This document shows positions 12,251 through 23,760 of a DNA stretch of 64,000 nt, piece by piece; the first letter of the stretch is position 1; each line of letters starts with the position of its first letter. Source of the DNA: Neocallimastix lanati (nom. inval.). Lineage: Eukaryota > Neocallimastigomycota > Neocallimastigomycetes > Neocallimastigales > Neocallimastigaceae. The notes beneath the pieces were generated by a model. That model searched no databases and was not told where the DNA came from. It saw only the letters and a program-made list of their open reading frames with translations. The stretch spans positions 217,501 through 281,500 of the forward strand of contig JACVTC010000172.1 in the NCBI GenBank assembly GCA_016946835.1, read 5' to 3'. Position numbers and translations under genes: made by a program.

Positions 12251-15200
12251 TTCAGTTCAATCAATTATAATAATTCCAATAATATTAATAACACTCATAT
12301 TAATAATAATACAGTTAAAGAATTTTCTCTATGTGTCAGTTGGAATACTAATGGATGGAACTTTGATAAAAAAGACAGTGTTGAATTCTTTATTTCAATG
12401 TACAAACCACTTTTCTTATGCTTTCAGGAAACAGGAAATGGTTCAGGTTCTAGCAGTAAATATCCATGTCGAGTATCATTAAAAAACTACAAACATTTCT
12501 TCAAAAAAGCTAATAATGAAATTCCCGGTAAAAGAGGTCTTTATATTGGGTTTCATAATTCTTGTCAAGCCTCTCTTGAAAACAACACTTATGAGTATAT
12601 TATTTCCTTGTATACTTATATTTTTTGGAATTTCACTAAATGTTCTATTGGTAATGTGTACGTACCTCATAGTGGCCATAGCCTTCATGCTAGAGCTGCT
12701 AGAATTGAAATATTGTCTTGGTTAAATAGTCACTCTTCTCATCCTTCAATGATGGTTGGTGATTTTAATTTACCTACTGAGAAATTAAGTAATTTGCTCT
12801 CTAAATTTAGTAATTGGAAAATTCTTCCCTTATGGGGCTCCCCAATTTCATGGAGTAGAGGTAATAGAGAATCTGATATAGATCATGCGATTGTCAATGA
12901 TCATATGTTAGATTTACTTTCATATGGTACTTTTATTGACTTTCCCCCCATTTCGGATCATAAACCTTTATTAATAAAAGGTAAATGTTTTTCATCAGTT
13001 AATTCAGATAATTCTTTCTCTCTGCCTAAAAAGACAGTTAAATGGGATAGATTAAAATGTATAAATGAAAAAGAATAAATTTTTGACAACAACTATTTTA
13101 GTGTATTAGAGGAAGTGATTCCAGATCCTAATATTAGTATTGATGATATTTCAAAGAAATTTATTTCAACTTCATTCAATATTGCTAAGGAACTTAATAT
13201 CACGTCAATTTCAGAAGTTCGAAAATCTTTTTTTCATATGTCGCAGAAAATATTTAATTTGCAAAAACTCAAAATGAAATTATATAAATCCATTAAAAGA
13301 AGAGGTTCTTATCATAATTTAGATGAATTTGAAGAATTAATTGATAAATATAATAGAATGTGCAAAATTATTCATCATATGTGTAATATTTATAGGAAAA
13401 CTGAATACCAACATTGGATTAATACAGGATGTGAATATATGAAATCTCATAACCCTAAGAAAGCTTGGAAATGGCTTAAAACAACAGCAAAAGTAGATAA
13501 ATTTAAAAATATGTCAAATTCTCCAGTAAAGGACAAAAATGGTAAACTAGCTACTTCTACTAAAGAACAGTTAGAAGTATGGCACAATCACTATAAAAAA
13601 CTTGCTTCAAGCCATTCTGATATCAATAGTGCATTAATCGAATGGTATAATAAATTTTCCAATGGAACAATTAGGTATACGAGACACAATGAATGGGATA
13701 TAAATCAAGACATCAGTATAGAAGAAATTAGAGAAGCAATTTTGGCTACTCCAAATTTTAAAGCTTCAGGCCCGGATGGAATTCCTATTGAATTTTATAA
13801 AGCTTTAATTCCTCCGGATGACGAAAATTCAGTAAATAATTCTTCTTCTGGTTTAAATTGTTTACAGAAGATATACTCAAGAATTTGGAATGGAGAATTT
13901 CCTAGCTCATGGAATGAAGCAAGTATTATATCTATTCCTAAAAAAGGAGATGATCTATCTGATTGTGACAATTATCGAGGTATCTCTCTGATTAACAATG
14001 GTATTAAACTCATTTCGAAAATAGTCTCCAAAAGAATTTCAGAATATGGACTTAAAAATAATTTTATTAGGCCAGAGCAATTTGGATTTCGTACTAAAGA
14101 AGAATGTGTTAGTTTATTTATTTCAATTCGAGAAATTTGTCAAAGGCGTAAAAATGATAATAAAGAAACTTACCTAGCTTTTCTAGATTTAAAAAAGGCA
14201 TATGATTCTGTTCCAATAGGTAATATTTTATATAAATTAGATGCTTTAGGTATTAGAGGTAAATGTTATCAATTTATAAAAAATCTATATTTGACATCCA
14301 AAGCTAGTGTTAAAATTGATGATCAATATTCGGAATCTTTTAATATTATGAAAGGAGTTAGACAAGGTTGTCCACTATCACCAATTCTTTTCAATCTTTT
14401 TATTAATGACATTTTTAATGATGTTTCAGAACTTGGAATTCCTTTAGGCGAATCTAGATGTTGTGGTGGACTCTTTGCAGATGATATTGTTCTATGCGCA
14501 CCGTCAAGAACTAAGTTGAAAAAAATGCTTAAGAAGGTAAATGAATGGGCTAAATTTAATATGATGAATTTTGGAATTAATAAGTGTGCAACGATGGTGA
14601 TTCGACCAGACACACCTCTTTTTCAAAATAAAAGAGATCCTACTTTTTATCTTGCTGGTCAACCAATTCCAATAACTAAATGTTATACCTATTTAGGTAT
14701 ACCATTTGATAAAAGCTTATCGTTGAAACCTATTATTAAATTACTTAACTCTAAAGTAACTAAAGCTCTCTTTTCTGTTAGTAAATTTCTTTCAAATTCC
14801 AAAATTCCTATTCCATTTAAGAAGATTATAATTAACTCTTATGTACTTAGTAAAGTCTCTTACTTTGCACCTTTACTTGGTTCGAATAAAACGAGAACAA
14901 ATAATACTCAGAAATTAATTAATAAAGGATTAAGATGGATTGCAGGTATACAAAAAGCCAAATCATTTATTAATGTATATTCTATTTCAAAAGATTTACA
15001 TATTCCTCCATTGTCAGCTAAGTGTGCTTTGTCTCAGGTCAAATGTTTTGATAAATGGAAAAATTCAAATTGTATTATTTCCTATTTAGTTAATAATATT
15101 CCAAAATCTAGAAAATATACATGGACAAAAGAAAGTAGAACTCTTAAACGTAAACTAGAGAAAAGAGGTAATAACGATAATAAAATCAAGGATTTTTATT

Positions 15201-15985
15201 GGAAAAGAGATATGAAAATCAATTCTATTAAAGCTGAGTTTTATGACAAAAACAAATTCGAAGAAACATCAAAATTTATAAAACTTTGTTATGACTATCC
15301 TGATCTTTCATATGGTTTCTATTGGCTATTGAGAGCACGAAGCGGATATAGATTAGATGCTAGAATTGCTAAAGCTGCAAAAATAGTGGACCAAATGTGT
15401 CCTAATTTTTGTCCCTGTTGTAAAAGTAATAAACAATGGATAAGTCATTGGTTAATTGATTGTCCCTTTTTCAATCATACTCGTAGTAAAGTTAATGATA
15501 AAATTTTATTTTTATATAATGCTTTTTACCGTGGCAACCTAACAAATGATATTGTTAATAGTAATAATGATAATAGTAATAGTAATAATAGTAATAGTTA
15601 TAATAGTAATAATAATATTAGTAATAGTATTTTTAGTAATGTTAGTAATAGTATTGAAAATAATGTGTATATTGATTCTAGTGTGTGTGAAAAAGTGTTT
15701 AATTTCCTTCTTGGAGGTCGAAGTATTAATAACAGTACAAGGGAATGGAAGGATCTATTTAAGTGCCAGATGAAATCAGGTGCTTATTCTGATACTCCGT
15801 TCTTAGTGGTTACTGCGGCACTTCTCCAATCGATTATACCTATTGCTATTGGCCAGCAATGGTCTTTGTTCAATAGGTTCAAATCGAATCGTACTACTAC
15901 TACCAAGAGCGTCAATGCTGAAGAAACAGTAAGACAGGCCAGCAGGGCTAGCGCAACCAATGAAGATCATAATTTTGTATCTTAA

Positions 15986-16218
15986 AATTATGATTAACAT
16001 TGCGAAGTCAAAGTTAATTATTATACTTCAGTATAATAATGCCCTTGTGAAGTCTTACAAATATTAATTAAATGAAACTAGAATATATTATACCATTATT
16101 TTATTTTTATTTTGTGTTTTATTTTTTGTTTATTATTTTATCTTTTTTTTTTTTTATTATTTTATTACATGTATTTTATCAAATATTTAATTAATAAAGA
16201 TGAAACAAGTTTGCTGCC

Positions 16219-16221
<3 letters not shown>
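15986..16221 (+). other. 3' untranslated region of element A
   Basis: Runs from the stop codon to the poly(A). It contains CAGTATAATAATGCCC and ends TTTGCTGCCGTT. The same sequence with small changes recurs at 20331-20517, which identifies that stretch as another copy of this family. Confidence 0.85.
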
Positions 16222-16250
<29 letters not shown>

Positions 16251-16255
<5 letters not shown>

Positions 16256-16263
16256 TCTTTATT
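16251..16263. repeat. Right target-site duplication of element A
   Basis: ATCTTTCTTTATT, identical to 11740-11752, directly follows the poly(A) tail of element A. Confidence 0.85.
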
Positions 16264-16399
16264 ATAAGGGGAAGTAAACCCATCAACATTAGCAGTTAAA
16301 AATTACTAATTGGATTAAGAAACATACTAATACACCTTCTATTCTTATAGGTGACTTTAATATGTCCAAATCCCAATTAGATAGTTTACTTAATAAATC

Positions 16400-16412
16400 A
16401 TCTCATTAGTGG
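16400..16412. repeat. Left target-site duplication of insertion B2
   Basis: ATCTCATTAGTGG here matches ATCTCATCAGTGG at 16991-17003 with one T/C difference. The right copy keeps a CAG codon where the left copy reads TAG, so the change arose after insertion. Confidence 0.8.
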
Positions 16413-16858
16413 ATTTTTCTCTAATTGTTCATGAGAAATCATTGAACATTCCTGATGATAAAGAGGAAGATTTTGATGATAATATCAATTTTTACGTGCT
16501 GTGTCTCCTTGGCGGAAATGCAGTATTTGAAATCTTAAAGATCGGCTCGGGGGAAAGAAGGCGATTTATTAATAATATTTTTCAATCACCTTCGAACGAG
16601 TCTTCTTTCCCGATTTCATATTTTGTGGGGCTTGCGGAATTTCTTACTAACGTTATGCCTATTGTGATTGGTGATTTTTACACCATGATCGATTTGTATA
16701 GTGTTAGACCTACCGTTGTCAAGAGCGTCGACGTCGTAACGATAAGGCAAAGAAGAAATTCTGATACAGATTCGAATGATAATTTTCATCCACATGGAGT
16801 TATCTTCGATGAATGGGAAGAGTTAGAGGCCTTTTCGTCCTCGAATCTCATAACGTAG
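16409..16858 (+). pseudogene. B2 fragment of the LINE C-terminal domain
   Basis: An open frame of 149 codons that begins in the target duplication. It encodes the LINE C-terminal region: CLLGGN, GERRRFINNIF, VGLAEFLTNVMPIVIGDFY and K-S-V-D-V-V-T-I-R-Q. It has no endonuclease, reverse transcriptase or zinc knuckle and is only a truncated end of the polyprotein. It is the best-preserved example here of this uncharacterised C-terminal domain. Confidence 0.8.
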
Positions 16859-16954
16859 TTTTTTAATATTAATTTAAAAAAAAAAAAAAAATTTCATGTA
16901 TTTAAACTTCATGTATTTTTTAAAAAAATATTATTAAATAAAGTTTATTCCTAG

Positions 16955-16990
<36 letters not shown>
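16413..16990 (+). mobile_element. B2: short 3' LINE copy inserted into element B
   Basis: A 578-base copy carrying only the C-terminal part of the LINE protein, its 3' untranslated region and a long poly(A) tail (about 16960-16990), flanked by a 13-base target-site duplication. The 3' terminus AAAGTTTATTCCTAGTCT before the A run recurs at about 36063. This is a classic 5'-truncated insertion. Confidence 0.85.
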
Positions 16991-16994
<4 letters not shown>

Positions 16995-17003
16995 CATCAG
17001 TGG
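16991..17003. repeat. Right target-site duplication of insertion B2
   Basis: ATCTCATCAGTGG follows the B2 poly(A) directly. The endonuclease reading of element B resumes here. Confidence 0.8.
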
Positions 17004-20000
17004 TTCACTAAAAACTTATCAGGTCTCGATTTCATATGGGCTCGGGATGGTAGATCGTCCTGTATTGATCATGTTTTATTTAATTGTAAAAAGAAGGAAT
17101 ACATTAATAAGGTATCTGTTTGTAGTACATTCAATGATATATCTGACCACTTCCCTCTTATCCTTTCCTGTAAGAAAGATGACTCAGAAGGTTTTCGTGC
17201 TCCTACTCCTTCTAGAAGATTCAAGTGGTCCCAACGCATGTGTAATGAAAAGCATAATGAAATATTCTCAAGTAACTACTTCTCAATTCTTCTTAATGAA
17301 TTTGATGATAATAAAGAATTAAATTCTAATGAAATGGTCAATAAATTTATAGAAACAGCTAATAAAGTTGGTGATAAAATTTATGCTAGAGTTCCTTGTG
17401 ATCTTAAAGGCTCAGCTTTCCACTGCCCTTATTATATCAAGAAACTTTCTCATGAAAAGCATGTTGCATTTAATGAAATCAAAAATTTTTCTTTAGGTTC
17501 TAATCTTGAAAACCTTGATGAATTTTTAAATTTGCTTCGTGAGTATAAAAATATATGTGGTAAAGTCAGGTCAATTAAGTTTTCTATTAAATCAAAACAA
17601 TTTCATCAGTCAATAGAATCTGCATGTAATGATTTTCGTAATAAAAATGCTAGGAGTGCTTGGTTAAAATTAAAGAAGCTATCTCACCCTATGTACTCTA
17701 ATTCTATTTCGTCAAGTGTTTTAAAGGACAAGCAGGGTAACTTTTTATTTTCTCATTCGGATCAATTAAATCGATTTGCTGAACATTACAATGAACTAGC
17801 TTCTGATGTTACTCAACACAGTTTGGATAATGAATACTGGGTAAGTTTATTTGGAACTAATCCTAATAATAATCCTACTTGGGATATTAATGATTCTATT
17901 ACTATGGAAGAAATTCAAAACACTGTGCTTGAAATGAAAAATAATAAAGCTCCTGGACCCGATGGTATTCCGATTGAATTTTTTAAAGCTTTCTTTAGTA
18001 AATCTGATTTATCCGATAATCAAGATGATTCTTCAGATGATCACTACTCTAAGTGTGCTAAATGTTTACTTTCATTATTTAATAAAATCTGGGATGGTGA
18101 TTTCCCTGAAGAGTGAAATTCGGCTTCTATAATATCAATTCCAAAAAAAGGAGATCTTTCGGATTGTAATAATTATCGTGGTATTTCTCTTATTAATGTT
18201 GGCTTAAAGATTATTTCAAAGATTGTTACTAATAGAATTGCTAAATATGCCCTTGAACATAAATTTGTTAGACCTGAACAATTTGGATTTAGAAATAAAG
18301 AAGAATGCATAAGTTTATATATTTCAATTAGAGAGATATGTCAAAGAAGAAAATTTCAAGGAAATTTTACTTATCTTGCTTTTCTCGATCTTAAAAAAGC
18401 CTATGATTCAGTACCTATTTTTAATATTTTGACCAAATTATATAACTTAGGAATTTGAGATAAATGTCATCTGTTTTTAAAGAATCTTTATCTATCTTCT
18501 AAAGCTCGTGCTTTTTTTTAATGGTAATCTTTCAGAAGAATTTTCGATTAATCGGGGTGTGAGACAAGGATGCCCTCTATCTCCTATTTTATTCAATTTG
18601 TTCATTAATGATATACTGGATAATTGTGATAAGTATGGTGTATATTTAGATTCTCAATATTGTTGTGGTGGACTTTTTGCGGATGATATTGTTTTAGTTG
18701 CTCCATCTAAACAAGCTCTTAAGAAAATTTTGAATAAAGTTCATGAATGGGCTATTAAGAATGAAATAACTTTTGGAATTAATAAGTGTGCTACTCTTGT
18801 TGTAAAACCGATTTACTTTGTTAAACCGATAAACTATGAAGATCCATCTTTCTTTATTGGTAGTAACAAATTACCTAAAACTGACAACTATACTTATCTT
18901 GGTATTCCTTTTGATGAATCTTTATCACTGAAACCTATACAATCCAAATTAAACAGTAATTTAAATGTCAAGTTAAATTTGTACTTTTGATTTCTTATTA
19001 ATAAATCTGTTCCTCTCCCATTGAAGAAATATGTTTTAACTTCGTTTATTCTTAGTCTTGTTATATATTATGCTCCTCTCTTTGGTTCAAATAAGAGCAG
19101 ATGTTCTAAAGCTCAAAAAATTATTAATAGAGGACTTTATTGGAGTTATGGATTTAAATCTCGCAATTCTTCTGTTAGTCTCTATAATATTACTCGTGAA
19201 TTGAGAATACTTCCTCTTTCAACTATCTGTGCAATATCTCAATTACGATGCTTTAGAAAATGGAAAAATTCTTCATGTATTATTAATCATCTCACTAATA
19301 ATATTCCTACTATGTCACATTACTCATGGACTAAAGAATCAAGGACTTTGGATAAGAAATTAATTGGTAAAAAAACAAATGAAATTAAAAAGTTTTATTG
19401 GGAAAGGGATGTCTTCAAACCCTCAAAAGCTAAAAAAGCAATTATTTACAAGGAGAATGATTTTGGATTTATTTCAGAAATCAGAAACTTAACATTTCAA
19501 TATCCTAAATATCAATTGGGATTCTTTTGGATTTCTCGAATTAGGTGTGGTTTTAAATTTGACATTAGTATTTCCATTAAAAGAAAAATCGTCTCAGAAG
19601 ATTGCCCTAAATGTTGCCCTTGTTGTGGTGTTAGTGTACCTAGCTTTTCTCACTGGATCTTTGCCTGTAAAGAATTGAAAAATTACAGAAATAAATATTT
19701 ACATTTTCTAGATGATCTCTTTTTGAAGTTTGCAGTGATAATTGAACAAAAATCCTTGGATGTTTCTTTAGATTCAGAAAAGGATTATGATAATAATATT
19801 TATTATTATATATTGAGTGCACTTCTTGGTGGGCGTTCAATATATTCAAAAATTAAAGTTAATGATGGGGAACAAAGACAATTAGTTGACAATATTTTTA
19901 AACAAAGTTCAACTTCGTCAATTGTTCCGTATTTTGTGGGGATTGCGGAGTTTCTAACAAACGTAATACCATAAATTTGTCGATCTTTTTTAGTTTGATG

Positions 20001-20195
20001 ATGAAATGGTATTCAGTTGAATCTACCGTTACCAAGAGCGTCGACGTCGAAATGATAAGGCATGAATTTTCACCTCCAGATACAGATTCGATTGATAACA
20101 CTAATACTGAAATTATTACTCGCAATAATGGACGTGGTGTTATTATCGAGGAATGGGAAAAGTTAGAGGCTATTGCTTTTAACGCACTTTTATAA
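16991..20195 (+). pseudogene. Element B endonuclease-reverse transcriptase polyprotein remnant
   Basis: It contains the end of the endonuclease (CIDHVLFN, ISDHFPL), a linker, then reverse transcriptase motifs: KAPGPDGIP near 17945, IPKKGDLSDCNNYRGISL, PEQFGFR, FLDLKKAYDSV, GVRQGCPLSPILFNLFIND, FADD, GINKCATLVV and YTYLGIPFD. A zinc knuckle (CPKCCPCC, then HWIFAC) and the C-terminal domain (ALLGGRS, VGIAEFLTN) follow. Lesions: TGA at 18114-18116 where A has Trp, TGA at 18456-18458, a frameshift in a T run near 18513-18521, TGA at 18988-18990, and a stop plus frame change at 19972-19977. The last piece (19977-20195) carries the conserved T-K-S-V-D-V segment. It cannot make a full protein. Confidence 0.85.
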
Positions 20196-20303
20196 TTTTA
20201 TAATATATAATATTTTATTTCATGTATTTTATTATTTTTTTTTCCTTTAAAATCATGTAATTTTATTATTATTATAAATTAAATAAAGTTATTCTCTGAG
20301 TCT

Positions 20304-20330
<27 letters not shown>

Positions 20331-20334
<4 letters not shown>

Positions 20335-20517
20335 CTACAGTATAATAATGCCCTTGTGAAGTCTTACAGATATTAATTAAATGAAACTAGAATATATTAT
20401 ACCATTATTTTATTTTGTGTTTTATTTTTTGTTTATTTTTATCTTTTTTTCTTTTTATTACATGTATTTTATCATATTAAGAAAGATGAAACAAGTTTGC
20501 TGCCGTTAAAAAAAAAA
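20331..20517 (+). mobile_element. 3'-end remnant of an element-A family LINE
   Basis: Closely matches the 3' untranslated region of element A (CAGTATAATAATGCCC to TTTGCTGCCGTT) and ends in about 10 A. It abuts the poly(A) tail of element B. It may be an independent 5'-truncated insertion into that tail, or the distal end of remnant H, into which B inserted. Confidence 0.8.
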
Positions 20518-21229
20518 TTGGAAGACTGTAGAAAGTGAACTTGATGTTTTATATTGTTTTAAACTGGATATATAGTAACATTGGAGTTGTATAATTAATA
20601 ATATCATGTAGTTTCTACATATTATCATTGTAATGAATCTATTGTATTTTTTACTTTAGCATTATTTTGTATATGTATTTTTCTATAGTATTATTTATAC
20701 TTTCATGTAGCTATTGTAAAATGGAAATGTAGGAGATTGATTCACTCCAAAGCTTTTGTTTAAGACATTATTTAACCGATAGGAATCTTTTTATAGTATT
20801 TCACTACTAACATTATTTACATTTTCATTTCAGTTTATTTATGATTACATTAGAGAAAATTATTTTATCAATCAAAGCTTTACAAATCGATTAGAATTTT
20901 AGAAACTCAAAAGTTAACAGAAAATACATAATAGAAAAAAAAAAAAAAAAAAAAAAAAGAAAAAAAAAGAGTTTATTCATTACTAAAATAACAGGAAAAA
21001 AATTATTCATTACTACAAATTCTTAAGTTGTTCATTTTATCTAAACTTAATCAATTACTCCACGAAGATAGGATCTTCATATTTTTATTATTATTTTTTA
21101 TTTTATTTATATTTTTCTATTTAATTATATATATATATGTTTATTTTTTTTATCTATATTTCTTAGTTTTTAGTATTTTAGTTTTCATTGTTTCATTTTT
21201 TTGAATTGTAGTTTTTTAGTTCATTATGG
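20518..21229. other. Non-coding stretch between LINE copies
   Basis: About 700 bases without an open frame. It includes a 24-base A run at about 20937-20960. Part of it (GATTGATTCACTCC near 20735) resembles 37407-37425 (AATTGATTCATTC, each preceded by TGTAGG-like sequence), so it may be untranslated sequence of another LINE subfamily. Confidence 0.4.
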
Positions 21230-22868
21230 AAAAGATATTTCACGGGGGTTCTCGCTGCTATGGAACATCTATTGACAACACAGGGTTGATTTTTATCTGT
21301 GGTATACAATCATGAACTAATTCTAAAATGAAGGAATTTATTCATTCTAAATGCAAAAAATTCAATGATAATATTTTGTCAGTAAAGAGAATTACTAAAT
21401 TCGATGATAGCTTCTTCAGGATAAAAGTATACACTCCAAAATTCAACCTCAAAAAATTTAAAAAAGTATTTAAAAAAGCACTATCAGGAGTTAAAATTTC
21501 ATATTGTAGATGTTCCAAATGGAATCATAAGGTTTCTTTTCGGCATTTAAAACAAAATTTAATATCTAATAACATATCCAATGATATTAACACAGTAAAC
21601 CTCAGTTCAACAAATTTAGTAAATGCTAATAATGGCAATCATGAACTAATTGCTCCCAATATTCTTAATCTTAATTCTCAAAATCCATTTTCACATTCTT
21701 ACACAGGAAAGTTTTCTTTTTGTCTTAGTTGGAATACCAACGGATGGAATTTTGTGAAAAGAGATAGTATTGAGTACTTCAACACAATATTTAAACAATT
21801 ATTTATATGTTTTTAGGAAACAGGTAATGGTACCAATGAGGCTAGAAATCCTTGTAAAGTAACACTTCCCAACTATAAATATTTCTTGAAAAGAATGGAT
21901 CCTACTACTCCAGGTTGCAGAGGTTTATATCTTGGTTATCATGTTTCATGTCAAACAGTACTTGAAGATAATTCCTATACTTATCTTGTTTCTTTAACAA
22001 CATATAGTCTCTGGAATCACTCTAAGTGTTCTGTTGGTAATGTCTATATTCCCACTAAGAAATACTCATTTCAAGTCCGATATGCATTTTCAGAAGTTTT
22101 CACATGGCTTCAGAATCACACTAATCATCTATCTATTCTTTTTAGAGACTTTAACATGAGCAACGCTGATTTACAAGATAAATTAACCAACAATAACCTT
22201 GGTAACTAGCTTATTCTTACGATTAATGGTTCATGTATTTCATGGATTAGAAGTAGATATTCATCAGATATTGATCATGAGTTAGTCAGCTCAAGTATGC
22301 TGGATTAAATATCAAGTGCGTATTTTATTGATTTTTCTTTTGTATTTGATCATAAGCCTCTCGTAGTTTATTGCAAGAAAACTATCACAGATGAATCATT
22401 TTTTGTTACCAAAAAAAAAAAAAAATTTTGTAAGGTGGGATAGGTATAAGTGTCTTGAACTTAAGAAAGAAATTTGTGATCACAATAAATTTGAAATTCA
22501 CAATGAAGAATTAGGAAATGAAGAACTTTCAATAGATTGTGTAATTGAAAAGTTCATCAACACTATTAATTCCATTGTAAAGGATTTATCGATTAAATCA
22601 TCAACAGAAATAAGAAAAGCGATGCTTAGAATGTCATGAAAAATTTATTGTCTTCAAAAGGTAAAGCATATTAAATACAAACAAATTAAGGGTTATGTTT
22701 CTACAAATGATTCCAATAAATTTGCTAAAATAGTTGACTCGTATAACAGACTTTGTGATTCAATTCATAAAAAATGTAATGAATTTAGGAAAAAAGAATA
22801 TTTTATGTCCTGAATAGTTCAAATTTAGGCAACAATTCATTCAATTTGTTGAAGAAATTTTTATTAAT
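21230..22868 (+). mobile_element. LINE element C, 5' half (decayed)
   Basis: It includes a GC-richer leader (CACGGGGGTTCTCGCTGC at about 21241) and the longest N-terminal coding region of any copy here. It continues through the endonuclease and the linker before the reverse transcriptase, then ends abruptly near 22860 without any reverse transcriptase. The next sequence is a B2-like 3' end, so C is either internally deleted or cut by that insertion. The start is estimated from composition. Confidence 0.7.
21328..22820 (+). pseudogene. Element C N-terminal region plus endonuclease, broken
   Basis: Starts with ATG at 21328 and a Lys-rich basic segment, then C-x-C-S-K-W-N-H-K-V-S-F, which matches the start of element A, then an Asn/Ser linker. 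Endonuclease motifs follow: SWNTNGW, ETGNG, GLYLGYH, GNVYIP, DFNM, SDIDH, DHKPL. Lesions include TAG at 21814-21816 where A has Gln, TAG at 22207-22209, further stops and at least one frameshift near the A run at 22410-22424. The region after W-D-R-Y-K-C-L-E-L-K-K-E corresponds to the linker of element A and shows that the TAA in A replaces a sense codon. Confidence 0.8.
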
Positions 22869-23400
22869 TTATTTCTGATTGTTCATGAGAAATCATAGAA
22901 TATTCCCAATGATAAAGAGGAAGATTTTGATGATAATATTAATTTTTATGCACTGAATCTCCTTCTTGACGAAAATATAGTATATGAAATTTTAAAGATC
23001 GGTTTGAGGGAAAGAAGGCATTTTAATAATAATATCTTTTAATTACCTTCGAGAGAGTCTTCTTTCCGATTTTATTTTTTTGTGGGGCTTACGGAATTCC
23101 TTACAAATGTTATATACCTATTGTGATTATTGATTTTTACTCAATGATCAATTTATATACCATTAGACCTTGGAAATGATAAATGTAGAGAAGAAATTTT
23201 GATATAGATTTAAATGATAATTTTTATCCATGGAGTTACCATCGATGAATGTGAGGAATTAGAGACCATTTCGTTCTCAAAACTCGTAAGGGAATTTTTT
23301 AATATTGATGTAAAAATTCGAGTATTTAACTTTCATTTTTTTTTTTTTTAATAAAGATTATTATATAAAGTTTATTTAGTACCAAAAAATAGAAAAAAAA
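22869..23400 (+). mobile_element. Second B2-like 3' LINE copy, heavily decayed
   Basis: Follows B2 base by base from its very first bases (ATTTATTTCTGATTGTTCATG against ATTTTTCTCTAATTGTTCATG), through the C-terminal domain, to an A-rich end. Most differences are C to T or G to A relative to B2, and about 30 bases covering the conserved AAGAGCGTCGACG segment are lost. The start coincides with the 5' end of B2 to within a few bases. No target-site duplication was found. Confidence 0.75.
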
Positions 23401-23427
23401 AAAATTAAAAAATAGTAATAATAATCA

Positions 23428-23730
<303 letters not shown>

Positions 23731-23760
23731 TATAATAATAATATATATATATATATATAT

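Larger units (their letters stand above)
11681..15985 (+). pseudogene. Element A endonuclease-reverse transcriptase polyprotein, one in-frame stop
   Basis: Two open stretches, 11681-13078 and 13079-15985, are in the same frame and separated only by a TAA at 13076-13078. Elements B and C read straight through there with Glu, so this is a single disabling substitution. Endonuclease motifs: SWNTNGW, FQET, GLYIGFH, GNVYVP, GDFN, SDIDHAIVN, SDHKPL. Reverse transcriptase motifs: KASGPDGIP, IPKKGDDLSDCDNYRGISL, PEQFGFR, FLDLKKAYDSV, GVRQGCPLSPILFNLFIND, catalytic FADD, GINKCATMVI and YTYLGIPFD. A zinc knuckle follows (C-P-C-C then H-W-x3-C), then a terminal region related to the other copies. The first 24 codons come from the flanking target H. 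The product would nick target DNA and copy the element RNA in place. Confidence 0.88.
11753..16250 (+). mobile_element. LINE element A (non-LTR retrotransposon, nearly intact)
   Basis: This is bounded by an exact 13-base target-site duplication and ends in about 30 A (from 16222). It encodes, in one frame, a Ser-rich N-terminal part, an APE-type endonuclease, a reverse transcriptase, a zinc knuckle and a C-terminal domain. The 3' untranslated region (15986-16221) ends ...TTTGCTGCCGTT before the A run. The 5' end is CCCCCGAGCAGGGGTG, a small inverted repeat. Compared with element C, the protein lacks about 35 N-terminal residues, and the first in-frame ATG belonging to the element lies inside the endonuclease. 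The copy is therefore probably slightly 5'-truncated, and the ATG at 11681 belongs to the target DNA. I do not assign it to a named LINE clade. Confidence 0.88.
16306..20330 (+). mobile_element. LINE element B (5'-truncated, broken), interrupted by B2
   Basis: Starts within the endonuclease: W-I-K-K-H-T-N-T-P-S-I-L-I then GDFN at about 16350. It is interrupted by insertion B2 (16413-16990), resumes at 16991, and runs through reverse transcriptase, zinc knuckle and C-terminal domain to a poly(A) tail at 20303-20330. The 3' end reads TTATTCTCTGAGTCT before the A run. The left boundary is approximate: 16264-16305 aligns better with the older remnant H. No clear target-site duplication was found for B. 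Confidence 0.8.

Noticed and set aside
11922-12270. Three extra open frames across the Ser-rich tract
   Set aside because: All are alternative frames of the TCAAGT minisatellite inside element A.
11681-20195. Reassignment of stop codons to Gln or Trp
   Set aside because: Several in-frame stops in LINEs replace Gln, Trp or Glu, but host genes here end at TAA or TAG and contain no internal stops, so ordinary decay explains them.
16300-23400. RIP as an established cause of LINE decay
   Set aside because: Transitions predominate in one copy, but other stops arise from different changes (for example Glu to TAA in A), and no context bias was measured. I kept it only as a hypothesis.
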